Positions 46,480-59,132 of a DNA stretch of 64,000 nucleotides are shown here, piece after piece. The notes beneath the pieces were generated by a model, which was given only the letters and a program-made list of their open reading frames with translations, made no database searches and had not been told where the DNA came from. The translations under genes and the position numbers were made by a program. The DNA comes from Callipepla californica brunnescens. Lineage: Eukaryota > Chordata > Aves > Galliformes > Odontophoridae. The stretch is from assembly GCA_023055505.1 (NCBI GenBank), contig JALIRH010000004.1, positions 39,065,502 through 39,129,501 of the forward strand, given 5' to 3'. Every line of letters starts with the position of its first letter. The first letter of the stretch is position 1.

Positions 46480-49400
46480 AACAAAATAATAAATCATAAG
46501 TAGTTTATTTCCAGATTACTTACGGAATGGAATCTGAATGCAATCAGATATGAGGGAAATAAATAAGGCTCATTTGTATAAATCAGTCTAATTTACTTGT
46601 GATAAATTCATCTGTAGGAGTGTTATTGAACTGAAAACCTAGTTTCATTAAGGAAATTCTCTTTCACAAAAGACAGCAAAGTCATTTAGTCATTTGCATA
46701 AACATCTGTGCTGAGCTGAGTCTTTGCAACCAGGATATTAATCATAGTCAAGGACATCTACATGATATGAATGAATTATATTGTTTCCTTTAAACAGTCT
46801 AAGGAAAGCACAGTTAGTTTTTTATTCAAAAGCAGATTCTCTGTAAAACCTGAGACTGGGAAAATACAAGGTATATTTCCACATTAGTCATTGTTGACTG
46901 GCAGTTTAGAGAGGATAGATGTTGTCACCACTGTATATGTGCAATCATTTTAAATCTAATTAAAGCAGCCCTGTGTGGGTAAGGGCACAGGTGTACTACA
47001 CAACAGGGGATGCTAGAAGTGTAACTGGACTCTAAGTTATACAGTTCATGGTGATCTTCATTCTCCTTTCCTTTTTCAGAATTTACACCTGTTGCAGTGA
47101 ATATTTTAAGTTTTCAAGGAAATATTTGCATTTAAAAATGCTCATACTTCTCTTGTGCTTCTTTTCTGCTGAGAAACTCCAGTGCCTCTGTGCTTTAAGA
47201 CTTCAGTGCTTTATTAGGGATTAACACTGCTATGAATTTTCTTTGTATCTCCAAAAGTCACCTAGACTGATGTCAAAGATGAACTGGGCCATGAGACACA
47301 GAGTGTCCTATAGCTGCCATATAATTATGCCTGGTCCTCAGAATCCACAGTCAAAGAACATCCTTCCCAGGAACTATTAGAAGCAACTGATTCTGAAGAA
47401 CTTAATTATTCCCTGCTTTGAGTGTGAGAAAAAAAAAGGGAAAAAAACAAACAAAAAAACATCCTCCTTGCTTTATTCTATTGAATCTGCTGAAGTAGTT
47501 AGAATAGGATTGGCTTGCTTCTGGCTAAAAGTTTCCTTGAAGCAGTAACAACAGTCAAGGGCTAAAAAGGTGACAGAGCTTCAGGATGAGGGCTGGTGTG
47601 TCCACTCATGGGAATGTTCTCTGAAGAACAGGGTTTAAGCTAAAATTGCCCCTCTGGGTCAAGCAACTTAATCTACCAGAATGTGTCCTGGCCATAGCAG
47701 ACAGCTGGAACTGGATTGTCCTTAATGAACCCTATGATTTAACAAAGAAAGCAAAAATACCATTCTGTGATTCTGTGTAAAATCCAAAGCATTTCTGGCA
47801 TAGAAATAGCAGCATTTATTGAATCAGCTAATGTCCCTGTGATTATCTGATTTCTTCATGCCTTTTGGCATTGGATCAACTCCTTCCCCTACTGGTGAAA
47901 GGTAGAAAAGCATTGGACAGCATTAGCCTTTAAATCACATTGCTCAGTGGCTTATGACTATATATTTCATAAACTCTGCCATGGGGGAGTGCAAACAGAG
48001 CAGAAATTGACAGAAATTATCCCATCAGCAAACAGCCCCAGTGGACGGTAAACAAGGTCAGACAGAACAAATTTACTGTCTCCCCACAAGGCTTAGAGAC
48101 TGCCAGGAGTATCTTGGCACAAAGATCTGCCTACACACCTTTAGGCTGTTTTTCAGGGGTTTAGAAACAGTTGGTCAGTCTTCCCTTGCAAGGATTCTAA
48201 GCTCTCTTTAAGTTTTTTTCTTTGGTCTTCCTGTATATGTGTCAGATCAGAGTAAAAGACCTGCAGGAGCTCATCTGTTTTGGATGGGTAATGTAAGGAC
48301 ACACTCCAGTGTAAGCTGTACTTTCCCTTCTGTTAACAGTCACTGCAGGAAATAAAGAGAACAATAATTTGTAGGGTGTAAAGAAGTTCTATATATCATT
48401 CTGGGCTTGGTCTAGTTCCAGTTGTGTAGACTGTAAAAATGAGTGTGAGATTGAGCAGTACTAATCAAGTCTGGTTTTGTTGTAGTGGAAGATTAAAGGA
48501 AGTTAATAGAATTACTTGTAGATGAACAAAAGATCCATAAAAATACGCATGCTTACCACAGATAAGATGTCCGTAAACTGAAATTTTAACCTGTCTGTCA
48601 GAATCCCTTGTTTCTTTATCACTCATATTATTAGATAGGATGAAGAGGAATGTTCCATATCACCCATCATGACAGGCAAATCAACAAGGACAAATGATAC
48701 ATGGCAGACAGATGTGATCATGTTTTCAGTGAAAATGAATAGGACAAAATGGCCTCTCTCTTCATGAAATCTTGACTGAATTATTTGTATTCTTAAAGAA
48801 CTTCTTCAGGACTGTGCTATGAACGTCAGCTGGGAGCATTTAGCATCCAGGCTGTATGAATGTTCTCACTGTGAGTTATAGGCATTTGTGTTCCTTCTTC
48901 ATACATATGGAAAATGACTTGTTTGTTTCCTGCTCTCTCCACATCCTATCCTGGCAGAAATATTTATGACAATCCCTATTCCCACTCCCCAACACTATAA
49001 CTGTTTGGGCTAACCTGCTGCTCTAGCTTGTGAAGTTTTTCACCTTGAAGGAAGTTGGGGTGATGCCCCAGGTGCTGATACTTCCCAAATGCATCATTCA
49101 AAGTCTCCCTATAGGAAGACAAATTCTTGGCAGGAGCAGTGATGCCCTATTCCTCTCACTCCACTGTAAAAGCTCCCAGTGTAGGTCTCCTCCTGCAACT
49201 TCCTGTTGCCATTCTCTAAAGCAAGGGCCTGAGAGGCAAATGGGGCAGGAAATTGCCCCATGTGTTATTTCCCAAAGCTTCTGCTCTATCCCAGCAACCG
49301 TGGGATTTTTTCTAACCTCCTTCTCTTTAGCAATAGGTTTGGAACCTGTTTTTCTGCTACCCTGCTCTGATAAAAATCTCACTGTCCTGCCTTGTAATCA

Positions 49401-50780
49401 GTGCTGGTGCACCAAATTATCAGGGTGGGATCTCAATGGAACTGCTCCCAGCTCTTTTTGAGTTCATATAGACATTGCAGAGCAGGCTGCTGCACACCAT
49501 TTCAAACTATCTTTGATCTTAATGCTGTAAAATCTGCTGCTTTTACTATATCCCAAGCCACTGAGTGATGGTATCACTTCAACATAAGCAATAGCTCAGG
49601 GCTTCCATGGAGTTCTTGAGGCTTGGAGCAAAAGGACTCTTTCCAAACAAGAAAGCAGCCTCCAGGTCTACTGAGTCAAAAGCACAGATTCCCCCATGCT
49701 ACAGGCACCAGTGGTTCCCAATAAAGCACCTTTGAGGTTGGACCAAGTTTTTGATTAAAATTCAGAAGGCCAGAGCCATGTTAGTGATGGGGAGTTGCTG
49801 ATTTGGGGCTTGCATTGCCTTCTCAGTTCTTGCAGAACACTGCCAGAACGACCATAGGACTGAACATGCGTCATCTTCCCAGGGCCAGGGACAAATCTGA
49901 ACTTGCAAAACATTTATCTGGAGCCACTAAGCAATGACATGAATCAAAGGGCATAGTGCAGTGGGAGAAGAGCTGTCAAGGTAGGACTCAGGCTCTCCTT
50001 GAGGCTGTAACTGCACAACGAAGAGGTTGGTATAGAGGTCAGCAAGATCAAGCACCAGTGCTCCTCTGCAGTAAGAGTGAGAGATCTGCAGATATGAAAT
50101 GGAAGAGAGAGTTCATGTGGTTTCTGAAAATAGGCTTTATTCAAGAAAGAATGTATGGAGAGAATGTAAAGAATCTCTGTCTCCATATAAGAAAATATGG
50201 ACTCCTTTAACAGTCTTTAAAAATTATTTTACAGACAGCCTGCTATGTTAAGAAGAGCAAACGGAAGTTTGTGATGATTTTAAAAGATTTATAGCAAAAT
50301 ACTGATAACAGAGTCAGTCAGTGATGGATTTAAATGAATGTTTATTTTATTCATTAACCACAGCAACAGTTCATGGACAACATTGTTGCAGGACCATTCT
50401 TTGACAGTTCATACATAATGTCACTGTCTTCCACCATATTTTGATGACACTGTCAACTGCAAAAAGGCAGTGCTACAGTAGAATGGGTCTGTTCTCTTGA
50501 GAATTTTTTTTGTTGGTAAAAACTTTTTAGAATTACTTTGGCAAAGTTTCATTGAAGGATAACAACACCTAGCTAGTCAGCAAAGAGATACATAGAGGAG
50601 AAAGAACCCTGTAGTGACTGGCTCAGATGAGTACTGATATCTGCAAGTCCCAGGATAGAGATAACAGCATTATAAGTGGTTTGTTACCCACTGGAGCAAA
50701 CCTTGTGTTGAATGACTCAAAACTGAAAGTTTGAACAGAATTGCTTTGAGAGAGAAAACATTTATTAAAACAACAGAACT
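46480..50780. other. Intergenic, between serpin relic and gene C
   Basis: No serpin exon was recognised. Two overlapping frames on opposite strands (plus 49,030-49,461, 143 codons; minus 49,098-49,382, 94 codons) are longer than usual for this AT-rich DNA, but they match nothing I know and have no splice or signal-peptide support. Confidence 0.45.
47700..47780 (+). mobile_element. Possible CR1 3' tail remnant
   Basis: CTGGAACTGGATTGTCCTTA and, 50 bases on, CCATTCTGTGATTCTGTG resemble the last part of the CR1 3' untranslated region and its terminal short repeat. The part between is degraded. Confidence 0.4.
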
Positions 50781-50792
50781 GTTTACAAGAGT

Positions 50793-50834
<42 letters not shown>

Positions 50835-50850
50835 CATCCATCCATCCATG

Positions 50851-50883
<33 letters not shown>
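50793..50883. repeat. (CTAT)n-(CCAT)n-(CTGT)n compound microsatellite
   Basis: About ten CTAT units pass through CCAT and CTGT units and back to CTAT. It is about 90 bp, long enough to be polymorphic, and lies about 270 bp after the stop codon of gene C. Confidence 0.95.
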
Positions 50884-51041
50884 TTCATGTAAAATATGTA
50901 AAACATATTGATTTTGTGAATTACCAACGGTTAAAGTTTCATTTTTAAAACATCCATTGGTTGTTATTTTTACTGTTAGCGTTTTGCTTTTTTTGTTTGT
51001 GTGTTTCATTTTGTTTACCAATTTGCTATTTAAATTCTTCA

Positions 51042-51047
51042 TTTAAT
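51042..51047 (-). promoter_or_regulatory. Possible polyadenylation signal of gene C
   Basis: ATTAAA on the minus strand about 111 bases after the stop codon of gene C. Only a sequence match. Confidence 0.3.
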
Positions 51048-51157
51048 TCTGAATATTTCTCAACCAGCAAACAGTTGTAGCAGAATTAAACAGCCCACAT
51101 GTACAAACACAGCTGCCATTATAACTTATGCCAAATATACTTCCAGTAGCTCAACCG

Positions 51158-54100
51158 TTACTTTGTAGTAGGATGAACAATTTTCCCCATGAAAAGTGTG
51201 GTGCTAGTTGCTTTGTCAAAAATCAACACAATGAAGGGTCTGTTGAATTTGATGGTAGTAGAAGAAAGTGAAACTTTGGTAAGGATTATGGCTGTGGCTC
51301 CTGCAGCCTCAGTTCCAGTCTCATCAACTTCCAGCAGAGCCTTATGAATTGCCTGGATGGAAAAGGAGGAAATATTGTGGAGTTGCTACACAGAACCACA
51401 AAAAACATCAAACAGGAGGTGAAGATAACATCTTTTCTTATGGGATATTTAGGAGAGAAGAGAAATAATAAAATCAAGTGGACCAAAATCTTTTGTAACT
51501 GTGAATCTCCAACAAATTTCATGGAGAGCCTTCCTTGGTAGAACTGAATGAGGAGAGCCTGTTGAAAACACTCTGACTCTCCAGTCCTGAGTACAGAGGG
51601 ACAACAACCCTTGTTTATTTTCTTAGATGGTTTGGACTTCCACTAGCAATACTTTCTCCATTGCTCCAGGGTTTATGGAAGTCCCTGAACATAATAATGA
51701 GATTTGCTTATAGATTTAGGACAAAGAGGGAAAATAAGTCATTAAAAATCACGTATAAAATTGACCAGAAACACTAACAGGCATCCACTGAGTCTGCCCA
51801 TCCACTTACTTGTGAAACCTGGAGTGCACGACTGCCACTAATTCCAGACAGATCAGCATTACTAGAGAATACATCAATAATGCCCATTTCCATGAACAAC
51901 TCCTTGACATCATAAGACCCACTAATGGAAATCCTCGGTAAGTGCAGATGTACTCTTCTGTTGAACAAATAAAACATAGTGAAGCATGGTAGTCTTGTTT
52001 TAGCCAGAAGGCTGGATAGTGTGCAATTCAATGACAACTGATAGCCTTCTTCTAATTCCTAATTTGTTTGATGGTAGCATTTATATATACTGGACACGCA
52101 GAGAGATGACCAAATCAATTTTCTTGTGCATGCCATCTTTCTTTGATTTTAGTTACTCTTGAAAACAAACAAACTTTTATCTTCATTGTCATTCTTTCAT
52201 CCCAGTGTCAAGACATATATTCTCAGTAGAATTTTATGTCTAGAGGACTACAGACAAAAAGCAGACCAATTGTAGAAAGCCTAAAAGAAGGGGAAAGGAG
52301 AACCAAGTCTAGGATAGAGTGAAGCAAATGAATTAGATATTATCAACATACAAGCAAATGAATACAAGCAAATAAAAATAAAGAGGTATGTTAACCAAAA
52401 GATAGACAAAGAAGTCTTGTGGTAGTTGTTGCAAGACCACATTCACTTCTATCAGGCCAGAGAGAATGAAGTTGCTAACCAGTTATTCTCTTATTTATCT
52501 TTGGAATAATTTAAAATCCTATCTATGAAATCAGAACACTAAATCCAGGAGAAGGAAATCTGAAATTGATGCATTCTATTAATCTTGTTTCCCAAAATAT
52601 AGTAATTACTCTACCTAGAGTTACCTGTTTTCAAATTTGCTAAGCCAGTTACAAACTGTTTCCTTGGAAAGAGCAGTTTCCATTTGTTTCATCTTTCCAT
52701 CATCAGGCAGAATGAACAATGCTTGTGCAGTGCCCTTGTAAGGCAGCTCTACCACCTCACAAGAGAGATCCTGGTCATAGTAGATGTTGTAGTCACTCTC
52801 ACGCTGCATCATGTTAACTCTAACACGTTCATTTGCATTCACAAAAAAATCATCCTCGTAGGTATTTGCAGAATCAAAAGACTTTTCCCAGGCAGCTAGT
52901 AGAGAGAAGGAGACAATACTGTATTTGATCATATGAATATCATAAAAATGGCTAATATAAATCAGATCACTTGTGAGAAAGCTGAAGAACTGTTTATGGG
53001 AGAGGAATATTACCAGTTCACTTCAGCATCCTTCTTAATACAGTATTTAATAATTTAGGTGGGCAGTAAGTTAACATGAAGTCTTGTCTTTCTGAAAAAC
53101 AGCCAAAACTTGATCAGGACTAGTTGAGAGAGAGACCTGCTTCTGTTGAAACCATACTTTCCCATCTCTTGCTTCTTTTATGTTATCTAAATTGACCTAC
53201 TTTAAGATTTGGCCACAGAATTATCTTAAGCCTTTCCTGCCCTTCCATTTTCACGTGTTAGGGGATGCACCATGCCAGATGCACTCTGACTGCCCTCAGA
53301 CTGATGGAAGTTCTTCAACGGAATGAAGGATTCTAGTGTACAAGCAGGGCTTCAGAAGCACAGACTAAACTAAAACTTGGTGGGTCTCAAGTTTTTACAC
53401 AGCATACCTAGAAGACCAATCATGGTATACTAGAGACCCTGGAAGTGTGAGGATGTCAGTCCCCTTATAGATTGACTGGCACAGCGTAGAGATTTCAGAA
53501 ACTTTCTTAGCTTTTATGTCCCAGACTACTTGCACTGCAAGCTATGAGGCGTCCCTGGCAAGGAGACAGCCAACTCTGCACATAAATTCTGGACTAACTA
53601 AGCCAAAATAAAGTAAGTTCTCAAAAAATAATTCACTTTTGACAGAATCTAATCTTTACTTTGAAAGTCCTCCACAGCTTAGATCTTTCCCTAGAGTTTC
53701 TTTGTTTTGCTTCAAAATCATTCATTGAAATACAATATTTTATATCTTACCTTTAAAATAAATGTAGTTTACAAGAACCAGTATAGTATTTACATCAAGA
53801 TGAGCAATTAATTCAGGAATTTTCCCCTTGGTTTTCTCCTTTACATAGTTGTTGATTTGCAACTTAGCTTCTTCTGGTTTACGGAAATCAGTAGAAAAAA
53901 TATCAGCATCATAAAATTGTTGAATATTTTGTAAAAAAGTCTCCTGTAGTTCGTAACCAATAGCTGGGAAAAGGGCATTTCCGATATTTAATGTGATGTT
54001 AACATCAGTACAATTTAGTACTGCTAAAACTTTATGAAAACTTTCATGTATGTCACATATGCGAGTCTCAGTCAGATTGACAAAGCCCAGTCCTTCAAAA

Positions 54101-54396
54101 ATCTGGTTCAGGGTGATTGACTTAGCACCAACAGCTAACATAGCAAAGGCCGTAGAGATACTCATGGGAGAAAAGAAAATGTTTTTAGCATCATCTTTTG
54201 ATATGACTTGCTTGTAAAATCTAAATGCAAAATCTGTGTAGTTGGAGACTTGCTTTTGACAGTTATGCTTTAATAAATTTTCTGTTCCATCATGTAGATT
54301 TGTATTATTGACTTCATGGCAAACACGTCCACGGTGACACTGTGTGACAGCACAAAGACCAGCAAGGAATAAACACAGGTACAGGTGATAGTTCAT
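51158..54396 (-). CDS. Clade A serpin (gene C), antichymotrypsin-like loop
   Basis: Probably a secreted serpin. The joined coding exons are 54,396-53,751, 52,895-52,625, 51,957-51,810 and 51,352-51,158, giving 419 aa with TAA. All junctions are GT-AG with phases 1, 2 and 0, and exons 3 and 4 are 271 and 148 bp. The signal peptide MNYHLYLCLFLAGLCAVTQC is close to that of gene B, so the two are probably recent paralogues. The core shows [21 protein letters not shown] and, in exon 3, LSCEVVELPYKG. Five sequons (NNT, NYT, NLT, NCT, NIT) lie in exon 2, and extra cysteines occur there. The hinge is ETGTEAAGAT. The loop AIILTKVSLSSTTIKFNRPF resembles that of alpha-1-antichymotrypsin, with Val at P1 and Ser at P1' by position. 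The loop is one residue longer than in alpha-1-antitrypsin, so P1 could be assigned to a neighbour. Confidence 0.94.
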
Positions 54397-54413
54397 TTTC
54401 TTTTCTGATTATT
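54397..54413 (-). other. 5' end of exon 2 and splice acceptor, gene C
   Basis: On the minus strand TTTATTTTATGACAG precedes AATAATCAGAAAAGAAA and the start ATG. This puts the first base of exon 2 at 54,413. An upstream untranslated exon is implied but was not identified. Confidence 0.5.
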
Positions 54414-54499
54414 CTGTCATAAAATAAACAATCATTAGATGAGCACAAGGTAATAATGAGCTTGATGGTAAGAAATAATGTTTAGTTTGTTATGATAAA

Positions 54500-57400
54500 T
54501 ATTATGTAGCACAACTGAAAATATCCAATGTACATAAAATACTTAAAGTAGACAAGTGAATAATGTTGTGTCATTAATAAATTCAATCAAGTTATTGATG
54601 AAAATGTCAGTTTCAATAAAATCATAATGCTCTACTGTAACTGCACTGAAAAGACTATTTTCTTCCTCAGTGGCAATGAAAGTATAGAGCCAAAGTCCAT
54701 AACAATCTGTATTAATAATAACACTTTATTTCCTGGATCATATAGGATACAGTTAAACAAACCACACAGCCATGAAGTAAACAGGGGCGTGGGTTTCCAT
54801 GACATCAAATACTCCAAAGTACTGCCTAAATGCAGTTTGGAAAACATGAGGAATCTCAAGACAGTTCACAAACAGGTATCATAGCTATCCAGTGCACCTT
54901 AAGTTCACACTCCTGTTTACTTCATCACTGCTTACTCATGACCAGTCATTGTCCACAGCTGGTAAGTGAAGGATGAAAGCTTCCCATAAAGCTACGTAAA
55001 GTTCAAGGCAAAATTCAAGTCAAAAACCTGGGAGAGACTGAAACTATGGTAGCAGAGCACTCAAAACTGGGTTTAAAGATGTAGGAAATATCACATGATG
55101 AGGGGCTTTTTGAAACAGATTTCTTTCAGGGTCTGCAGCAGATGTTTGTAACTTGTTAAAGGGGCTGTGCCTGTCACCGGGGTGAACCTGGAAGCTACAG
55201 CTAAATGGTATGTGTGGCTCCCTCTAGAGGAGCAGGATGGACTTGAGTCCATAAAGAAAAGAGGAGCACACATTCCACATTCCATTTGAAAATCAAAGCA
55301 CTTTTTAGATTGATTTTTTTGGAAAAGGGGGTTTCTTCTTCTAACGATGCTATGGGATGCCTCACACAAGCTTTCTTCATAGGAGCTGCAACATGTCTCT
55401 AGTTCACTGAATTTAGTTCCCTATTTTGTGGAGGTATCTCCCATCAAAACTTTCCAGAATTCAAGAATCTCTGAAAACAAGCTTTTGTTTTGTTTTGGTT
55501 TGTTTACCTCACATTTTTGACATAAAATCTTCTCCCAAGCTTTTCTACTGTTATGATTACTCTTCCTGTTTCCAGTCAACAAGCCTGTTAGTATTCTTCT
55601 CTTCCAGGAATGCATTTTCCGAATTCTTATTGAGCTGAGGTTCTGTTGATCTCATGTTCATTTTCAGATTCACTTATCTACTTTCTAAGCAAGATCTAGA
55701 TAAATTTTGTATTAGAAGCTGTAATTATAGGACTATGGTGATTAACCAATTTATTTATTTATTTATTTGTATGGTGTTCCTTACTATTTGTTTTGTCTTG
55801 GTTTGTTTTGTTTATAGATAAAGTATATAACAAGCCTATGATCTAATATTTCTTGGAATCTGAATATACTCAGTGTATCTGACCACTGCTGTGACCAGCA
55901 GTGAGAGGAGATCATGCTAAATTTTAATATCTCAAACACAAACTGGGTAGTATGGATCTAGGTGGAAATATGAATCAGATATTAGCAGCTATTTTAAGCA
56001 GAACTTTCTATCTTTCTTCCAGAAAAACAAAAACAAAAAATCCCCCCATGTTTTAGATAAATGAAGAAATAACATAGTGCATTTTCTTTCAAAGGTACGT
56101 GTTAACTCATCATAAACTATTCTTTTCAAGCTATTCAAGAAATGGCACGAATAAGTGTAAAACAAGATTTTTATTTTTATTTTTTCTGTCTTGACCACTT
56201 ATTACCTCCAAGCAGGAATTAACCTAAATTGGAAAGAATTTCTGAAGTAAAGAATATGGATTTACTGCATCTAACAAATAGCTTTAGCAAAGCTCTCATC
56301 TTAACTTCTACTAATAACTGTCCAGTTCAAAGACCTCTTAGCATTACCTCTACCAAAACTTGGAATACCAGTACTGAAACATTGTTACCACATTTTCCCT
56401 GCATTATTTTCCCCTTAGAGATGTTGAATATATTAACTTTAACATTCTGAAATCAGAAAACTCAAGCCACTAAGATTTTTTTGTTATCATGTCAAAGGCA
56501 AGGAATTGTTAAAGTCTTTATTAAGTCTGGGATGTATTTTAAACTGGAAATTCAGAAATTAATTCTGTGCTAAACCACAAGTTAGTTTGTCTATGAGAAT
56601 AAATGAATTAAATTTAAATTCATCCACCCCTACACTCGCAACAGTCCTTACTAGGGAGCTTGGCCTTAGCAATTTGGTTGTTTTACATATTAAGTAAATA
56701 GAAGAATTTATATGTGGAACTAGTTGTTCAGTCACTAGTGGGATGATGCTAATTTTGAGTCACAGCAAAGCCTATATCCAACAGAAAAGGTGATTTCATC
56801 AGTATTCTGCTTTTCAAACCTCTTTAAAAATTCCAATGACTTTGTCCTTTGATTCTAATTTCAGGTTATTTTCCCTTAGACCAGCAGGTCTCACTGGTCC
56901 CTTACTTACAAATTAATGTTTCATAGCAACATTTACACATAACAAATTTACAAGAACACAGGTTTAATAAACCTAGCATGAAATGTCCCCAACCATAGAA
57001 AGCATCACTTTCAACTCTTTAAGAAAAATGCCTTTGCAGTACTTACAAAAGCAGAAGCCCTGCTGCAGTCAACAGCCCCACTCTTACTTGTACTGCTACA
57101 TCATCTTCTGCTCAATATCCACTGTTAAATATTAAACAGACCTGATAAAGCACAAAATAGAACAACGACCAAAATTGATAGGGGAGAGAGATGGAGGTGA
57201 GATGAGAGGAGAGCAAATATTCATTAAACAGTATGTCCAAATATAGTTTCTGCAATTTGGTCAATGGAGCTGAAAAATTTTTTGACAAATCAAGTTTTTC
57301 GAACAGTGGCTGTGACTTTCTGTCTTTTCCCCCAACCATGTGGAGGAGCTTAGCATAAAGGTTGTGTAATCAGGACCCTACTGGAAACCAGATATTTTTG

Positions 57401-58400
57401 CCTGGAACAACTAATGCTTGGTGCCAACTGTCAGCAGAATACTTTGCTCCAGCTCAGTGCTCTCCCAAAGTCTGATAATAGTAAAAAAATTCTACTGATC
57501 CTGAAACTGAATATGGACTCCAAATTGTCTGTACTCCATCAATCTGACTGTAGTAATGACACATCAGTAGTGATATGAAATATATTTACCTATTTGAGAC
57601 CACGCTCCCCTTATATTAGTAAATAATTTAGTTAATACATAGATGAACAAAGGAGATAGAACATAGATAAACCTTGTCTTGACCTTCCCCCTTCAATGTT
57701 TTCCTCTTTTATTCATTTCCTCCTTTTTCTTTGTACTTATTTCCTCTAATTCTATCTGTAAAATCACAATTACAGAGATTATTTTACTCATCAGAGCCTA
57801 GGTGAATGAAAGGTTATTCTGGTCAAGGACAAACTGCATTACAAAATGGATACACCTCTTGTTTACTTTTCATTTGGGAGACTATTTAAATAGTGCCTAG
57901 TTTACAGTGATGTTGGGCTACATTTAAACTTGGTACTTCCCTTCCGTTTCCTTATAACAGGAGAAATAAGATGCAACATCAATTTTAAACTAAAACATTC
58001 TGTGCTGGGTGTGACCTGCAATGCCATGAGCCAGTTACAGTCCCACCTTTCTGCTAATCACAATTTCAACTCTCAAACTATGTCATGACACCACATTAAC
58101 CGGATTCATTGTGGTCATTCCTCCAATGAACTAGATCCTGCTTCTTATTTAATTATTTTTAATAGGAATAAAATTCCAGAATACCGAAATAGTCAAATAG
58201 GTGTGGTTTACTACTTCTGGTAATTAAGACCACAATCAAGTTGTTACAAACTCTACATAACTATGCAATCTATGTTATTGTTGTGTACTTCATGTATATC
58301 AGTATAAATTCGACACCCCATTTCACATTTCAGCATCTTTAGGAGAAATCTAACTATACAATATTTCATGCATTTATCGGCCTTTTGCAAGCAGCATCCT
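54500..58400. other. Intergenic upstream of gene C
   Basis: No exon, promoter or repeat family could be supported. A short (ATTT)n tract lies near 55.75 kb. No clear HNF1-like site comparable to those of genes A and B was found. Confidence 0.45.
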
Positions 58401-58414
58401 GACAGTTTCCTTTG

Positions 58415-58713
58415 TTTTGAACTTGCTTACTGTTTCTGGAGACCAAACAGTGGATGTGAGCACAGTGAGTGTGGGTGGTGCATTTCAGCAGTGGTGACAG
58501 TGATGGCCGGTCACCTCCATTGGTGCAGATTTTTATGAGCATGGCATACAGGCTCTTGATCATTGCTGACAAAAACGCATAGTTCATGGTGGTGACTATG
58601 TTAAAAAATAGCATTTTGTAACCGAGAATTTTCTCTATCAAATAGTATTATTGTCCTCTTTGTTTCTGCTGTGGTTTCTATGGAAATAAAAAGGAAACTT
58701 ACATTTGGAGAGA
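58415..58713 (+). mobile_element. Galluhop-like mariner fragment
   Basis: Same orientation as the copy at 4.47 kb. Shared blocks include GTGGATGTGAGCACAGTGAG and CATGGTGGTGACTATGTTAA. The latter encodes the HGGDYV part of the transposase C-terminus. The right end (GGAAATAAAAAGGAAACTTA) is a decayed terminal repeat, and the left half is missing. Confidence 0.7.
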
Positions 58714-59094
58714 GCTACACACCCTAGCAGTAGGGTGACCAGGAATTACACTAATCACCAGCTTTTCAGTTACAAGATCAACTCCAGTGTCAAACTTCCT
58801 ACTACAATGTAGCAGGTACCTTATATGTATTGTGTAGCAGTAACAAGTAAACCTCCTACTGCTGCTAAATAAGCGTGCAGGTTGGTACAAAAGACACAGA
58901 ACTTTACATACGACTGGAGCCCTCCTGAAAAGGGATCAGGAGGGTAGACAGCATGTCCTAACATTAGAAACCTTTATTCAGACCCCAGATTCTTTTAAAA
59001 GGTTATCAGTTTTTCAAAATTTTTGCATTTAGCAGCTTTTCCGTGGAGATTCTTTTCAGACTTCCGTGTTTTTGTAGAAGTAATATATGTAAAA

Positions 59095-59132
59095 ATAAAC
59101 AAAAACAAAAAACAAACAAACAAACAAACAAA
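59095..59132. repeat. (AAAC)n microsatellite
   Basis: A run of AAACAAAAACAAAAAAC that becomes regular AAAC units. Confidence 0.85.

Noticed and set aside
46800..46870. Possible exon 2 of the 46 kb relic (TGTAAAACCTGAG shared with gene A)
   Set aside because: The match is 12 bases long, and neighbouring sequence does not align.
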